Assembly: GCF_000428825.1 (NCBI RefSeq)
Contig: NZ_AUAR01000023.1
Coordinates: 1 to 58,274, forward strand
Source of the DNA: Desulfomicrobium escambiense DSM 10707
Lineage (GTDB): Bacteria > Desulfobacterota > Desulfovibrionia > Desulfovibrionales > Desulfomicrobiaceae
Direction: 5' to 3'
Length of the DNA stretch: 58,274 bases
Below, piece by piece: positions 42,694-51,900 of the stretch; the stretch's first letter is position 1; each line of letters begins with the position of its first letter. The translations under genes and the position numbers were made by a program. The notes under the pieces were generated by a model. It saw only the letters and a program-made list of their open reading frames with translations. It was not told where the DNA came from and made no database searches.

Positions 42694-44226
42694 ATGTCCG
42701 ACAGAATTTTCATTTTCGACACGACCTTGCGCGACGGCGAGCAGTCTCCGGGCGCGACCATGAACGGTAGCGAAAAGGTGCGTCTGGCGCGCCAGCTGGA
42801 GAATCTGGGCGTCGACATCATAGAGGCCGGCTTTCCGGCGGCCAGCCAGGGCGATTTCGAGGCCGTGCAGGCGATCGCAGCGGCCGTGCAGAACTGCCAG
42901 GTGGCCGGGCTGTGCCGGGCCCTGCCCGCGGACATCGACCGCGCCTGGGAGGCCGTCCGGGGCAACCCGCAGGCGCGCATCCACACCTTCCTGGCCACCT
43001 CTGACATCCACATGAAGTACAAGCTGCGCAAGGAGCGGCACCAGGTGCTGGAGATGGCCGAGGCCGCGGTCAAGTACGCCGTGTCCAAGACGTCCAACGT
43101 CGAGTTCTCGGCAGAGGACGCCTCCCGTTCCGACTGGGCCTTCCTGGCCCAGGTCTTCGAGCGCGTCATCGCGGCCGGGGCGACGACCATCAACGTGCCC
43201 GACACCGTGGGCTACACCCAGCCCCAGGAGTTCGCGGAACTCATCAAGTATCTGCTCGAAAACGTGAAGAACAGCCACAAGGCCGTCTTCTCCGTGCACT
43301 GCCACAACGACCTGGGCCTGGCCACGGCCAACACCCTGGCGGCTCTGAAGGCCGGGGCGCGGCAGGCCGAGGTGACCCTGAGCGGCATCGGCGAGCGCGC
43401 CGGCAACGCGGCGCTCGAAGAAGTGGTCATGTCCATGGACGTGCGCAAAGACTTCTACCAGCTGACCACGAACATCAAGAAGGAGCAGATTTTTCCGTCG
43501 ACCCGGCTCTTGTCTTTGATCATCGGTCAGCCTATACCACCCTACAAATCGATTATCGGTTCTAACGCCTTCGCCCACGAGTCCGGCATTCATCAGGACG
43601 GCGTGCTCAAGAACCGCCAGACCTACGAGATCATGACGCCCGAGTCCGTGGGCCGCAAGGAAGAGGACATGGTGCTGGGCAAGCATTCGGGCCGGGCCGC
43701 CTTCGACAAGCGCCTGAAGGACCTGGGCTACCGCCTGGACGAGGAGCAGCTGGGCATCGTCTTCACCGCCATGAAGAAGCTGGCGGACCGCAAGAAGGAG
43801 ATTTTCGTCGAGGATCTCGAAGCCGTGGTGCTGGACGAGATCTTCCGCATCCCGGACAAGTACCGGCTGGAGTACCTGAGCGCCATCAGCGGCAACATGG
43901 CCATTCCCAACGCGGTGGTCAAAATGTACGTGGATGGTGAGGAGCGCATCCTGTCGGACTTCGGCACGGGTCCCATCGACGCCGTGTTCAACACCATCGG
44001 CAAGGTTGTGGGCCGCAGCCCCAAGCTGGTCCGCTACGCCGTCAACGCCATCACCGGCGGCACCGACGCACAGGGCGAGGTGACCGTCAAGATTGAAGAG
44101 AATGGAAGAACCTCGGTGGGCCGCGCATCCGACGCGGACATCATCGTGGCCAGCGCCAAGGCGTACCTGAACGCCCTGAACCGCCTGGCCAAAAGACAGG
44201 AGGATACGATATGCGACAGACTTTAG
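42694..44226 (+). CDS. leuA: 2-Isopropylmalate synthase
   Basis: 510 residues. The HMGL-like barrel begins [13 protein letters not shown] (residues 8-20) and carries [20 protein letters not shown] and [16 protein letters not shown]. The C-terminal LeuA dimer domain (about 390-500) is the site of leucine feedback inhibition. It condenses acetyl-CoA with 2-oxoisovalerate, the first committed step to leucine. AAGGAG precedes ATG 42694. The leader 42576-42693 is A+T-rich and likely holds the promoter, but no Leu-codon leader peptide is obvious. Overlaps leuC by 16 bases. Confidence 0.96.
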   Translation: MSDRIFIFDTTLRDGEQSPGATMNGSEKVRLARQLENLGVDIIEAGFPAASQGDFEAVQAIAAAVQNCQVAGLCRALPADIDRAWEAVRGNPQARIHTFLATSDIHMKYKLRKERHQVLEMAEAAVKYAVSKTSNVEFSAEDASRSDWAFLAQVFERVIAAGATTINVPDTVGYTQPQEFAELIKYLLENVKNSHKAVFSVHCHNDLGLATANTLAALKAGARQAEVTLSGIGERAGNAALEEVVMSMDVRKDFYQLTTNIKKEQIFPSTRLLSLIIGQPIPPYKSIIGSNAFAHESGIHQDGVLKNRQTYEIMTPESVGRKEEDMVLGKHSGRAAFDKRLKDLGYRLDEEQLGIVFTAMKKLADRKKEIFVEDLEAVVLDEIFRIPDKYRLEYLSAISGNMAIPNAVVKMYVDGEERILSDFGTGPIDAVFNTIGKVVGRSPKLVRYAVNAITGGTDAQGEVTVKIEENGRTSVGRASDADIIVASAKAYLNALNRLAKRQEDTICDRL

Positions 44227-45470
44227 CCCAGAAGATACTGCAGCGCCACACGGACCAGCCCATCACGGCCGACGGACAGATCGTCCAGTGCCGCGTGTCC
44301 CTGGTCCTGGCCAACGATATCACGGCGCCCCTGGCCATCAAGTCCATCCGCGGCATGGGCGTGAAGCAGGTCTTCGACAAGGACAAGGTGGCCCTTGTCT
44401 GCGACCACTTCACCCCGAACAAGGACATCGACTCGGCCGAGCAGGTCAAAGTCGTGCGCGACTTCGCCCGCGAGATGGACATCACGCACTACTACGAGGG
44501 CGGCAACGTCGGCGTGGAGCACGCCATCCTGCCCGAGTACGGCCTGGTGGGCCCCGGTGACATCATTGTCGGCGCCGACAGCCACACCTGCACCTACGGC
44601 GGCCTGGGCGCCTTCGCCACGGGCCTGGGCAGCACGGACGTGGCCGCGGCCATGGCCCTGGGCGAGACGTGGTTCAAGGTGCCCGAGACCATCCGCGTCA
44701 ACTTCACGGGCAAGCTGCCCGAGCACGTGGGCGGCAAGGACCTCATCCTCTTCACCATCGGCCAGACCGGCGTGGCCGGGGCCCTGTACAAGGCCCTGGA
44801 GTTCGGCGGCGAGGTCATCGATGATTTGTCCGTCGAAGCGCGCATGACCATGGCCAACATGGCCATCGAGGCCGGCGGCAAGGTCGGGCTCTTCGCGGCC
44901 GACGCCAAGACCCTCGAATACTGCCGGGCCCACGGCCGAGACGGGGACGAGCCTATCGCCGCCGACCACGGAGCGGCCTACTGGAAGGAAATGACCTTCG
45001 ACGTGTCGTCCTTCTCGCCGCAGATCGCCTGTCCGCACCTGCCGGACAACGTCAAGCCCGTGGAGGAAGTCTCGGACATCCGTGTGGACCAGGTGGTGCT
45101 CGGCTCTTGCACCAACGGCCGCATCAGCGACCTGCGCGAGGCGGCGGCCATCATCAAGGGCCGCAAGGTGGCCAAGGGCGTGCGCTTCATCGTCATCCCG
45201 GCCTCTCCCGGGGCCTATTCCATGGCCCTGGACGAAGGCCTGCTGCGCATCTTCCTCGACGCCGGGGCCATCATCAGCCCGCCGACCTGCGGGCCGTGTC
45301 TGGGCGGCCACATGGGCATCCTGGCCGGCGGCGAGCGCTGCCTGGCCACGACGAACCGCAACTTCAAGGGCCGCATGGGCAGCCTGAAGTCCGAGGTCTA
45401 CCTGGCCAATCCGGCGGTGGCCGCGGCCACGGCCGTGACCGGCCTCATCACGCACCCGGGCAAACTGTAG
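44211..45470 (+). CDS. leuC: 3-Isopropylmalate dehydratase large subunit
   Basis: 419 residues, the short archaeal/deltaproteobacterial type. Aconitase-fold marks are GADSHTCTYGGLGAFATGLG, VVLGSCTNGRISDLR and SPPTCGPCLGGHMG, where three cysteines hold the 4Fe-4S cluster. With LeuD it isomerises 2-isopropylmalate to 3-isopropylmalate. Start inside leuA and nine bases before leuD point to coupled translation. Confidence 0.96.
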   Translation: MRQTLAQKILQRHTDQPITADGQIVQCRVSLVLANDITAPLAIKSIRGMGVKQVFDKDKVALVCDHFTPNKDIDSAEQVKVVRDFAREMDITHYYEGGNVGVEHAILPEYGLVGPGDIIVGADSHTCTYGGLGAFATGLGSTDVAAAMALGETWFKVPETIRVNFTGKLPEHVGGKDLILFTIGQTGVAGALYKALEFGGEVIDDLSVEARMTMANMAIEAGGKVGLFAADAKTLEYCRAHGRDGDEPIAADHGAAYWKEMTFDVSSFSPQIACPHLPDNVKPVEEVSDIRVDQVVLGSCTNGRISDLREAAAIIKGRKVAKGVRFIVIPASPGAYSMALDEGLLRIFLDAGAIISPPTCGPCLGGHMGILAGGERCLATTNRNFKGRMGSLKSEVYLANPAVAAATAVTGLITHPGKL

Positions 45471-45479
45471 GAGGACGCC

Positions 45480-45974
45480 ATGACATTCAAGGGAAAGACC
45501 CACGTGGTGGGTGACCATATCGACACGGACGCCATCATCCCGGCCAGGTTCCTGGTCACGGCCGACACGGCCGAGCTGGGCAAAAACTGCTTCGAGGGCC
45601 TGGAGGAGGGCTGGGTCAAGCGCGTCACCCCCGGCGACATCCTGGTGGCCGGGGAGAACTTCGGCTGCGGCTCGTCGCGCGAGCACGCGCCCCTGGCCAT
45701 CATCGGCGCGGGCATGCCGGTAGTGCTGGCCAAGAGCTACGCGCGCATCTTCTATCGCAACGCCTTCAACATGGGCCTGCTGCTCCTGGAACTGGGCGAC
45801 GACATCGCCCGCATCAAGGACGGCGACGAACTGGAGATCGACGTGGCTGCCGGGAAGATCGCCAACCTGACCAGCGGCGAGACCATCGGCTTCAACCCGG
45901 TCCCGAAATTCATGATGGACATGCTGTCCGGCGGCGGCCTGGTCGAGTACGTCAAACGCAAGGTCGCGCAGTAG
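45480..45974 (+). CDS. leuD: 3-Isopropylmalate dehydratase small subunit
   Basis: 164 residues. [15 protein letters not shown] and [18 protein letters not shown] are the swivel-domain marks that complete the LeuC active site. GGAGG seven bases before ATG 45480. The short length matches the LeuC type encoded upstream. A 126-base gap with a hairpin repeat separates it from leuB. Confidence 0.96.
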   Translation: MTFKGKTHVVGDHIDTDAIIPARFLVTADTAELGKNCFEGLEEGWVKRVTPGDILVAGENFGCGSSREHAPLAIIGAGMPVVLAKSYARIFYRNAFNMGLLLLELGDDIARIKDGDELEIDVAAGKIANLTSGETIGFNPVPKFMMDMLSGGGLVEYVKRKVAQ

Positions 45975-46020
45975 ACCCGTTCGGCACGACTGCCGCGAGC
46001 ACCGGATTTCCCCATCCCAC

Positions 46021-46066
46021 CCCCATGAAAGGGGTGCAGGGGGCGTGCCCCCTGCCCGCCGGAGGC
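46021..46066. repeat. G+C-rich hairpin repeat between leuD and leuB
   Basis: CCCC(46021-46024)/GGGG(46031-46034) is followed by the palindrome GCAGGGGGC/GCCCCCTGC (46036-46044 with 46047-46055) and CCGCCGGAGGC. I recognise this as similar to a hairpin repeat common between genes in Desulfovibrio genomes. It may stabilise or process the leu mRNA. No U-run, so not an intrinsic terminator. Confidence 0.55.
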
Positions 46067-46100
46067 ATGCCTTAATATATTCGCATCAACGGAGTTCTCA

Positions 46101-47174
46101 ATGAACATGAAGATATGCCTCATGCCCGGCGACGGCATAGGCCCTGAAATAGTGACCCAGGCCGTGAAGGTGCTGGAGAGGGTGGCCGCGAAATTCGGCC
46201 ACACGGTGGAAACGGAGACGGTCCTCATCGGCGGCGCGGCCATCGACGCCGTGGGCGAGCCGCTGCCCGCGGCAACGGTGGCGGCCTGCAAGGCTGCGGA
46301 CGCGGTGCTGCTGGGGGCCGTGGGCGGCCCGAAGTGGGACACCATCGACCCGGCCATCCGGCCTGAGAAGGGGCTCCTGGGCATCCGCAAGGCGCTCGGG
46401 CTGTTCGCCAACCTGCGTCCGGCGGCGCTGTTCCCGGAACTGGCGGCGGCGTCGTACCTGCGTCCCGACATCGTGCGCCAGGGGCTGGACATCATGGTCG
46501 TGCGCGAACTGACGGGCGGCGCCTATTTCGGCGAGCCCAGGGGCGAGACCGTGGTGAACGGCGAGCGCGCGGCCTTCAACACCATGATCTACTCCGAGTC
46601 CGAGGTGGAGCGCATCGTGCGCGTGGCCTGCGAGATCGCGCGCAAGCGCGGCAAGCGCCTGTGCTCGGTGGACAAGGCCAACGTGCTCGACGTGTCGCGG
46701 CTGTGGCGCGAGGTGGCCATCCGCACTGCGGCGGAGTTTCCGGACGTGGAGCTGTCGCACATGTACGTGGACAACGCGGCCATGCAGCTCATCCGCGACC
46801 CCTCGCAGTTCGACGTCATCGTGACCGAGAACCTGTTCGGCGACATCCTGTCGGACGAGGCCTCGATCATCACGGGCTCCATCGGCATGCTGCCCTCGGC
46901 GTCCATGGGATCGGGCGGCCCGGCCCTGTTCGAGCCCATTCACGGCTCGGCGCCGGACATCGCCGGCAAGGACGTGGCCAACCCGCTGGCGACCATCCTG
47001 TCCGTGGCCATGATGCTCAGATTCTCCTTCGGCCTGGAGGCCGAGGCCGCTGCCATCGACGCGGCGGTCAAGGGCGTGCTGGCCAGGGGCTACCGCACCG
47101 GCGACATCTTTGTCGGCGAGGGCACGAAGGTCGGCTGCACGGAGATGGGCAGGCTGGTGGCGGACGCCGTCTGA
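46101..47174 (+). CDS. leuB: 3-Isopropylmalate dehydrogenase
   Basis: 357 residues. [30 protein letters not shown], the substrate loop [14 protein letters not shown], and [16 protein letters not shown] are all conserved. It oxidatively decarboxylates 3-isopropylmalate with NAD+ to 2-oxoisocaproate, the last specific step to leucine before transamination (possibly by the class IV enzyme at 29679). GGAG precedes ATG 46101. Strong terminator 50 bases after the stop. Confidence 0.96.
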   Translation: MNMKICLMPGDGIGPEIVTQAVKVLERVAAKFGHTVETETVLIGGAAIDAVGEPLPAATVAACKAADAVLLGAVGGPKWDTIDPAIRPEKGLLGIRKALGLFANLRPAALFPELAAASYLRPDIVRQGLDIMVVRELTGGAYFGEPRGETVVNGERAAFNTMIYSESEVERIVRVACEIARKRGKRLCSVDKANVLDVSRLWREVAIRTAAEFPDVELSHMYVDNAAMQLIRDPSQFDVIVTENLFGDILSDEASIITGSIGMLPSASMGSGGPALFEPIHGSAPDIAGKDVANPLATILSVAMMLRFSFGLEAEAAAIDAAVKGVLARGYRTGDIFVGEGTKVGCTEMGRLVADAV

Positions 47175-47224
47175 ACTTCGCGGGGCGCGGCCTGTTGTGC
47201 AACGCCCTGAAATATGGAAATGTC

Positions 47225-47257
47225 GGGCAGGTCATGCGTGACCTGCCCATTTTTTTT
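47225..47257 (+). terminator. Intrinsic terminator of the leu operon
   Basis: A perfect 10-bp stem (47225-47234 with 47239-47248) with TGCG loop is followed by A and eight T. It ends leuACDB; the next gene starts only 15 bases later with its own Shine-Dalgarno. Confidence 0.92.
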
Positions 47258-47271
47258 GCAAGGAGCCCCAT

Positions 47272-47985
47272 GTGATCGAGGAACTGCTGGCGGAGAACGG
47301 CATCGAGCCGGACATTGACGACGACGCCCTTGGCGAGGCCTACGACCGCTGCCCGGCGGTGAACAAGTCGGTCATCAAGAACGCCGTGGCCTTTGCCTGG
47401 GCCCTGGCCCAGGAGGGGAGCGAGCCGGTGACGGAAACGCGGCGTTTCGCCCACGTGGACCGCACGGTCGGCCACGAGCGGCTGGACTGGGCCTTCTTCG
47501 CCGTGGACCAGCGCCGCTTCCCGCTGACGGCCGTGTTTTCGGCCATGGTCCAGGCCCTGGCGGCGCGGGTGGACAGCCTCGTGGTCCATGTGAGCGGTCC
47601 GGTCACGGACGCGCTGCTATTCGGCTGCGACCTGCTCTCGGCGAACCAGATATTCACCCGTGAGCCCGGCCCGATCCTGCAGCTTCTGAGCGGCACCGGA
47701 GAGGGCGTGTGCATCGACCTGGCCGGAATCGCCATCGACCATCACCGCGTCGTGCGGCCCGATCCGCAGGCCTACGGCGTGGCTCTGGAACTGCCGGACA
47801 GCGAGTATGTCCAGGCCTACCGGGCCGTGACGGCCGAGACCGCGGTCCAGGGGCGGCCGTACATCGCGTACGGCGGCGAGGCCGGAGCGGCGCCCGTGGT
47901 CGTGGCCGAACGCTTTCTGGGCTGCTGGCTGTGGGACGTCATTACCCCGCAGACGTTCCGGCGCACCATCACGACATTCTTCTAA
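47272..47985 (+). CDS. Unknown protein encoded between leuB and the second EF-G
   Basis: 237 residues from GTG 47272 (AGGAG six bases upstream). Soluble, acidic N-terminus (MIEELLAENGIEPDIDDDAL). Notable stretches are ALAARVDSLVVHVSGPVTDA, FGCDLLSANQIFTREPGP and the C-terminal FLGCWLWDVITPQ. No P-loop, DXD or cysteine-cluster motif is visible and I do not recognise the family. Only 15 bases separate it from the EF-G paralogue, so the two are probably one unit transcribed by read-through or from a promoter within the leu 3' region. Confidence 0.7.
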   Translation: MIEELLAENGIEPDIDDDALGEAYDRCPAVNKSVIKNAVAFAWALAQEGSEPVTETRRFAHVDRTVGHERLDWAFFAVDQRRFPLTAVFSAMVQALAARVDSLVVHVSGPVTDALLFGCDLLSANQIFTREPGPILQLLSGTGEGVCIDLAGIAIDHHRVVRPDPQAYGVALELPDSEYVQAYRAVTAETAVQGRPYIAYGGEAGAAPVVVAERFLGCWLWDVITPQTFRRTITTFF

Positions 47986-48000
47986 CCCCTTCGCGCACCC

Positions 48001-49998
48001 ATGAAGAAACACGACATCTCGCGCAACATCGGCATCATCGCCCACATCGACGCCGGAAAGACGACCCTCACCGAGCGGCTGCTCTTCTATTCGCACAAGA
48101 TCCACAAGCTCGGCGAGGTCCACGACGGCGCCGCGACCATGGACTACCTCGAAGAGGAGCAGAAGCGCGGCATCACCATCACTTCGGCCTGCACGACCAT
48201 CCAGTGGCACGGCACGCGCATCAACATCATCGACACGCCGGGCCACGTGGACTTCAACGTCGAGGTGGAGCGGGCCCTGCGCGTCTGCGACGGGGCCGTG
48301 GTGGTCTTCTGCGGCGTGAACGGCATCGAATCCCAGAGCGAGACGGTCTGGCGGCAGGCGCGCAAGTACGGGCTGCCGCGGCTCGTCTTCATCAACAAGA
48401 CGGATCGGCCCGGCGCGGACTACTGGCGCGTGGTCGGCGACATCGGCGACAGGCTCGGCGTGCGGCCCGTGCCCGTGACGGTGCCGTCCCTGGCCGTGGA
48501 GGGCGGGGTGCTGCATCTGCTGCGCGGATTGGTGCTGACCTTCGACCCGACCGATCAGGGCTCGACGGTGCACGAGCAGGAACCGCGCGGGGCGGACGCG
48601 GAGCAGCTGGAGGCCAGGCGGCGCGAGTTCATCGAGACCCTGGCCGACCTCGACGACGCGGTCATGGAGAAATACCTGGGCGAGGAGGATCTGGGCGACG
48701 AGGATCTGCGCGCGGCCCTGCGCCGGGTGACGCTCTCGGGCCAGGCCGTGCCGGTCTACTGCGGCAGTGCGCTGAAGAATATCGGCGTGCAGCCGCTGAT
48801 GAACGGCGTGACGCATTTCCTGCCCTCGCCCGAGGAGTCCCAGTCCCATGCGCGGGTGCTGGCGCGGATGGAGGAGGCGGGCGTCAAGGACGACCAGTTC
48901 GTGGGCTTCGTCTTCAAGGTCCTGTTCGAGGGCGCGCACAAGAAGATCTTCCTGCGTGTCTACAACGGCCGCGTGGCCGAGAACAGCGCGGTCTGGAACT
49001 CGCGCCTGGAACGCTTCGAGAAGATCCATAAGCTCTACACGGTCCACGCCAACCGCTTTGAGCCCATCCCCGAGGCGCGGGGCGGCGAGATCGTGCTGGC
49101 CACGGGCCTCAAGGAGTGCGTGACGGGCGACACGCTGTTCACGGGCAAGTCGGATCTGCGGCTGGAGAATATCGACGTCCTGCAGCCGGTGCTGAACGTG
49201 GCCCTGGTTCCGGGCAGCGCCAGCGATACGGACAAACTTCAAGCGTTGCTTGAGAGATATTGCATCGAGGACCCGACCCTGCGCTCCTTCACCGACGAGG
49301 ACACGGACCAGCTCATCGTGGCCGGCCTGGGCGAGCTGCACCTGGAGGTGGTGCTGGAGCGTCTACGCAAGGAGAGCGGGGTGGCCTTCCGCTACGGCAA
49401 CCCGCAGGTCATCTTTCGCGAGACCGTCGAGGCCGCGGCCGAGGCCGAAGGCACGTGCCGAAAGCTCATCGCCGACAACCTGCATCGCGCCCTGGTGCGC
49501 CTGTCCGTACAGCCGCGGGAACGCGGGGCGGGCAACGCGGTGGTCTCGGACGTCCCGGCTGGCAACATGGCCAATATCGCCCTCAAGGCCATGGAGGACG
49601 CCCTGCAGGCCGGGGCGGCCCACGGCTGCGTTGTGGCCGACGCCGAGGCCCGGCTCCTGGCCGTGTCGCCCTTCGAGGACGGCCTGACGGAACTCGGTGT
49701 GCGCATGGCCGCCCTGGAGGCCATGAAGACTGCCCTCTCCCAGGCCTCGCCGGTCCTGCTGGAGCCCATCATGAGCGTGGAACTGCGCATGCCTCCGGAA
49801 TACGTCGGCGACTGCGTCAACCTCCTGGGCGCCAAGAACGCGCGCATCCTGGACGTGCGCACGGGCGACTTCGACTCCGGCATCACGGCCATGGCCCCCA
49901 TGCGCCAGCTCTTCGGTTTCTCGACGGAACTCAGGTCCCGCACCAAGGGCAAGGCCTTCTATTCGCTGGTCTTCAGCAAATACGACGTGGTGGGGTGA
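48001..49998 (+). CDS. Second translation elongation factor G (EF-G paralogue)
   Basis: 665 residues, slightly shorter than canonical EF-G (~690). G1 AHIDAGKT (14-21), G2 RGITITSA, G3 DTPGHVDF and G4 NKTDRPGAD (canonical EF-G has NKMD) are present, and domains II-V follow with GELHLEVVLERL. It is away from the rps/tuf cluster, so it is probably the accessory copy. Such paralogues can serve translocation under stress or ribosome recycling. Bidirectional terminator follows. Confidence 0.9.
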   Translation: MKKHDISRNIGIIAHIDAGKTTLTERLLFYSHKIHKLGEVHDGAATMDYLEEEQKRGITITSACTTIQWHGTRINIIDTPGHVDFNVEVERALRVCDGAVVVFCGVNGIESQSETVWRQARKYGLPRLVFINKTDRPGADYWRVVGDIGDRLGVRPVPVTVPSLAVEGGVLHLLRGLVLTFDPTDQGSTVHEQEPRGADAEQLEARRREFIETLADLDDAVMEKYLGEEDLGDEDLRAALRRVTLSGQAVPVYCGSALKNIGVQPLMNGVTHFLPSPEESQSHARVLARMEEAGVKDDQFVGFVFKVLFEGAHKKIFLRVYNGRVAENSAVWNSRLERFEKIHKLYTVHANRFEPIPEARGGEIVLATGLKECVTGDTLFTGKSDLRLENIDVLQPVLNVALVPGSASDTDKLQALLERYCIEDPTLRSFTDEDTDQLIVAGLGELHLEVVLERLRKESGVAFRYGNPQVIFRETVEAAAEAEGTCRKLIADNLHRALVRLSVQPRERGAGNAVVSDVPAGNMANIALKAMEDALQAGAAHGCVVADAEARLLAVSPFEDGLTELGVRMAALEAMKTALSQASPVLLEPIMSVELRMPPEYVGDCVNLLGAKNARILDVRTGDFDSGITAMAPMRQLFGFSTELRSRTKGKAFYSLVFSKYDVVG

Positions 49999-50016
49999 CC
50001 TGCGGCGCTTGCCCAA

Positions 50017-50060
50017 AAAAATGAAGCCCCCGAGTCCGTAGACCCGGGGGCTTCATTTTT
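50017..50060. terminator. Bidirectional terminator between the EF-G paralogue and the rhodanese gene
   Basis: A 16-bp stem (50017-50032 with 50045-50060) with A-run on the left arm and T-run on the right arm can stop transcription from both sides. Confidence 0.9.
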
Positions 50061-50078
50061 AGCTGACCAAGGGATGGG

Positions 50079-50603
50079 CTACTTCACTTCTTCCACAGGA
50101 AATCCTGCGCCCTTCCAGCCGAAGATGCCGCCGGGGAAGCGGTAGACGTTCTTGTAGCCGAGCTTCTTGGCCCAGACCGCGCCGTTGTGGCTACGGGTGC
50201 ATTTGACGAAGCCGCAGTAGACGATGACCGGCTTGTCCTTGTCGGGCCCCAGCAGGGCTTCGAAGTCGGCCTGGGTCTTGCCGTCGGTCTCCTTGGCGTC
50301 CCACTCCTTCATGTCCGGGATGGGGAAGAGGAACTGCACCGCGCCGGGCACGTGCTCCTTCTTGTAGCTGTCCGCGTAGGGCATGGTGTCGACGATGACC
50401 ATGTCCTTGCCTTCGTCCATCATCTTCTTCAGCTCGGCGGCCGTGACCAGGTCGTAGCCTCCGGCGGCTGTGTCGCGCACCAGCTTCACGGCTTCGGTTT
50501 CCTTGGTGGCTTCGGCCTCGAACTTGGAGTCGAAAAGGGCGAAGGACGGGTTGGCGAGAAATGTGACAAGCAGGACAACCACGGGAACGAGAACTTTTTT
50601 CAT
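50079..50603 (-). CDS. Periplasmic rhodanese-domain protein
   Basis: 174 residues. Signal peptide (MKKVLVPVVVLLVTFLANPS to about 23), then a single rhodanese domain: MVIVDTMPYADSYKKEHVPG, active loop YCGFVKCTRSHNGA with two cysteines, and YRFPGGIFGWKGAGFPV. It probably carries sulfane sulfur or forms a disulfide outside the cytoplasm. ATG 50603 overlaps the MauE-like stop (ATGA); an ATG two codons earlier (50609) is also possible. The pair is probably one functional unit. Confidence 0.88.
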   Translation of the reverse strand: MKKVLVPVVVLLVTFLANPSFALFDSKFEAEATKETEAVKLVRDTAAGGYDLVTAAELKKMMDEGKDMVIVDTMPYADSYKKEHVPGAVQFLFPIPDMKEWDAKETDGKTQADFEALLGPDKDKPVIVYCGFVKCTRSHNGAVWAKKLGYKNVYRFPGGIFGWKGAGFPVEEVK

Positions 50604-51103
50604 GCGCATTCTTCCTTCCAGATAAGAGTTTTGACGGACTGGTATTTCGAGGCGAAGGAGACCGGGCGCATGCCCAGGAACCAACGCCACGCGTACAGTA
50701 CGGCCGCGCAGGCCAGCATGAGGAGATCGCGGCGCAGGGCGCTGCGGATTCCTGAGAAGGCTTCGGCCTCGGGATCGCCGGGACCGTAGCAGCCGCAATC
50801 GATGTCGAGCCCCATGTGCAGGCCCCAGGCGAGTACGGCGATGAAGACGAGGAGCATGAGGGTGATGAGGCCTAGGCTCCCGCGGATGTCGAAGATGAGG
50901 GCCACTGCCCCGAGGATTTCGAGCACCGGCAGGACGAAGGCCGCCGGCAGGACCAGAAAGCCCGGCAGGATGCCGAAGGCGTCGACGGTCGCCGCGAAGG
51001 TCATGGGGTTCTGGATCTTGATGGCTCCGGCAGTCAAAAAGGCCAGGGCGAGCCCCATGCGGACTGCGGAGTAGGAGAATGATTTCCAGGTAATGGAGAG
51101 CAT
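50600..51103 (-). CDS. MauE/DoxX-like membrane protein
   Basis: 167 residues with four membrane helices. FLTAGAIKIQNPMTFA and LEILGAVALIFD match the DoxX/MauE core, and DIDCGCYGPGDPEAEA is the conserved cysteine loop of MauE-type proteins, which resemble quinone-linked disulfide oxidoreductases. ATG 51103 is preferred to a longer reading from 51157. Coupled by a four-base overlap to the rhodanese gene, suggesting it handles the rhodanese cysteines or their sulfur. Confidence 0.8.
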   Translation of the reverse strand: MLSITWKSFSYSAVRMGLALAFLTAGAIKIQNPMTFAATVDAFGILPGFLVLPAAFVLPVLEILGAVALIFDIRGSLGLITLMLLVFIAVLAWGLHMGLDIDCGCYGPGDPEAEAFSGIRSALRRDLLMLACAAVLYAWRWFLGMRPVSFASKYQSVKTLIWKEECA

Positions 51104-51169
51104 GGAATACTCTCTGGCTTTTGGCAGTCCAGAGGTCAAATCGTTATTCCGGATCAAATCAAGCCAAAG

Positions 51170-51898
51170 TTATTGATAATTTTGATGCTGGCTCTGACGC
51201 TCTGCGGGCGGGGCGAGGGGAATGGGCGGAACGCCGGGCGCAAAGGCGCAGGGAGCGTGAAACACGGTCCACTGGCGCCCGTAGGGGTGAAATAGGCCCA
51301 GCTGGCTGGCATGCAGCAGGAGACCCGCGGGGTCGGCGTCCCCATCCGGGCCGTAGAGGTTGTCGCCCACGATGGGGTGACCGAGGCTGGCCATGTGCAC
51401 CCGAAGCTGGTGCGAGCGTCCGGTGTGGGGCAGCAGGAGGACCAGGGTGGTCCGCGTGTCGCGTTGGAGCACGCGGTATTCCGTCAGGGCCGGCTTGCCG
51501 GTGGCATGGCAGACCATCTGCCGGGGGCGGTTGGGCCAGTCGCAGACCAGCGGCAGGTCCACGACGCCTTCATCCGGAGTGATGGAGCCTTCGACCCGTG
51601 CCAGGTAGGTCTTGCGCGTCAGCCGTTCCTGGAACTGTCGGCGCAGCTCGGACTCGGCCTTGCGTCGCGTGGCCACGACGAGGACGCCTGAGGTGCCCAG
51701 GTCCAGCCGGTGCACGGCCTGGGCGGCGGGGTGCAGCTCCCGCACCCGGGTCAGGGCCGAGTCGAAGAGCTCCGGGGTGCGGCCCGGCACGGACAACAGG
51801 CCGCCGGGCTTGTTGAGGACGACCATGTCCCGGTCCTCGTGGATGATGACCAGCCGCGGCTCGGTCGGCGGTTCGTAGCGCAGGGGGGCGAGGGTCAT
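51170..51898 (-). CDS. RluA-family pseudouridine synthase
   Basis: 242 residues without an S4 domain. The catalytic motif HRLDLGTSGVLVVA, the substrate region RLTRKTYLARVEG and HTGRSHQLRVHMASLGHPI are RluA marks. RluA proper modifies 23S U746 and tRNA U32; the exact target here is unknown. The C-terminal tail (PIPLAPPAERQSQHQNYQ) is proline-rich. Ends the minus-strand group; 3 bases after the binding-protein gene. Confidence 0.88.
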   Translation of the reverse strand: MTLAPLRYEPPTEPRLVIIHEDRDMVVLNKPGGLLSVPGRTPELFDSALTRVRELHPAAQAVHRLDLGTSGVLVVATRRKAESELRRQFQERLTRKTYLARVEGSITPDEGVVDLPLVCDWPNRPRQMVCHATGKPALTEYRVLQRDTRTTLVLLLPHTGRSHQLRVHMASLGHPIVGDNLYGPDGDADPAGLLLHASQLGLFHPYGRQWTVFHAPCAFAPGVPPIPLAPPAERQSQHQNYQ

Positions 51899-51900
51899 GG

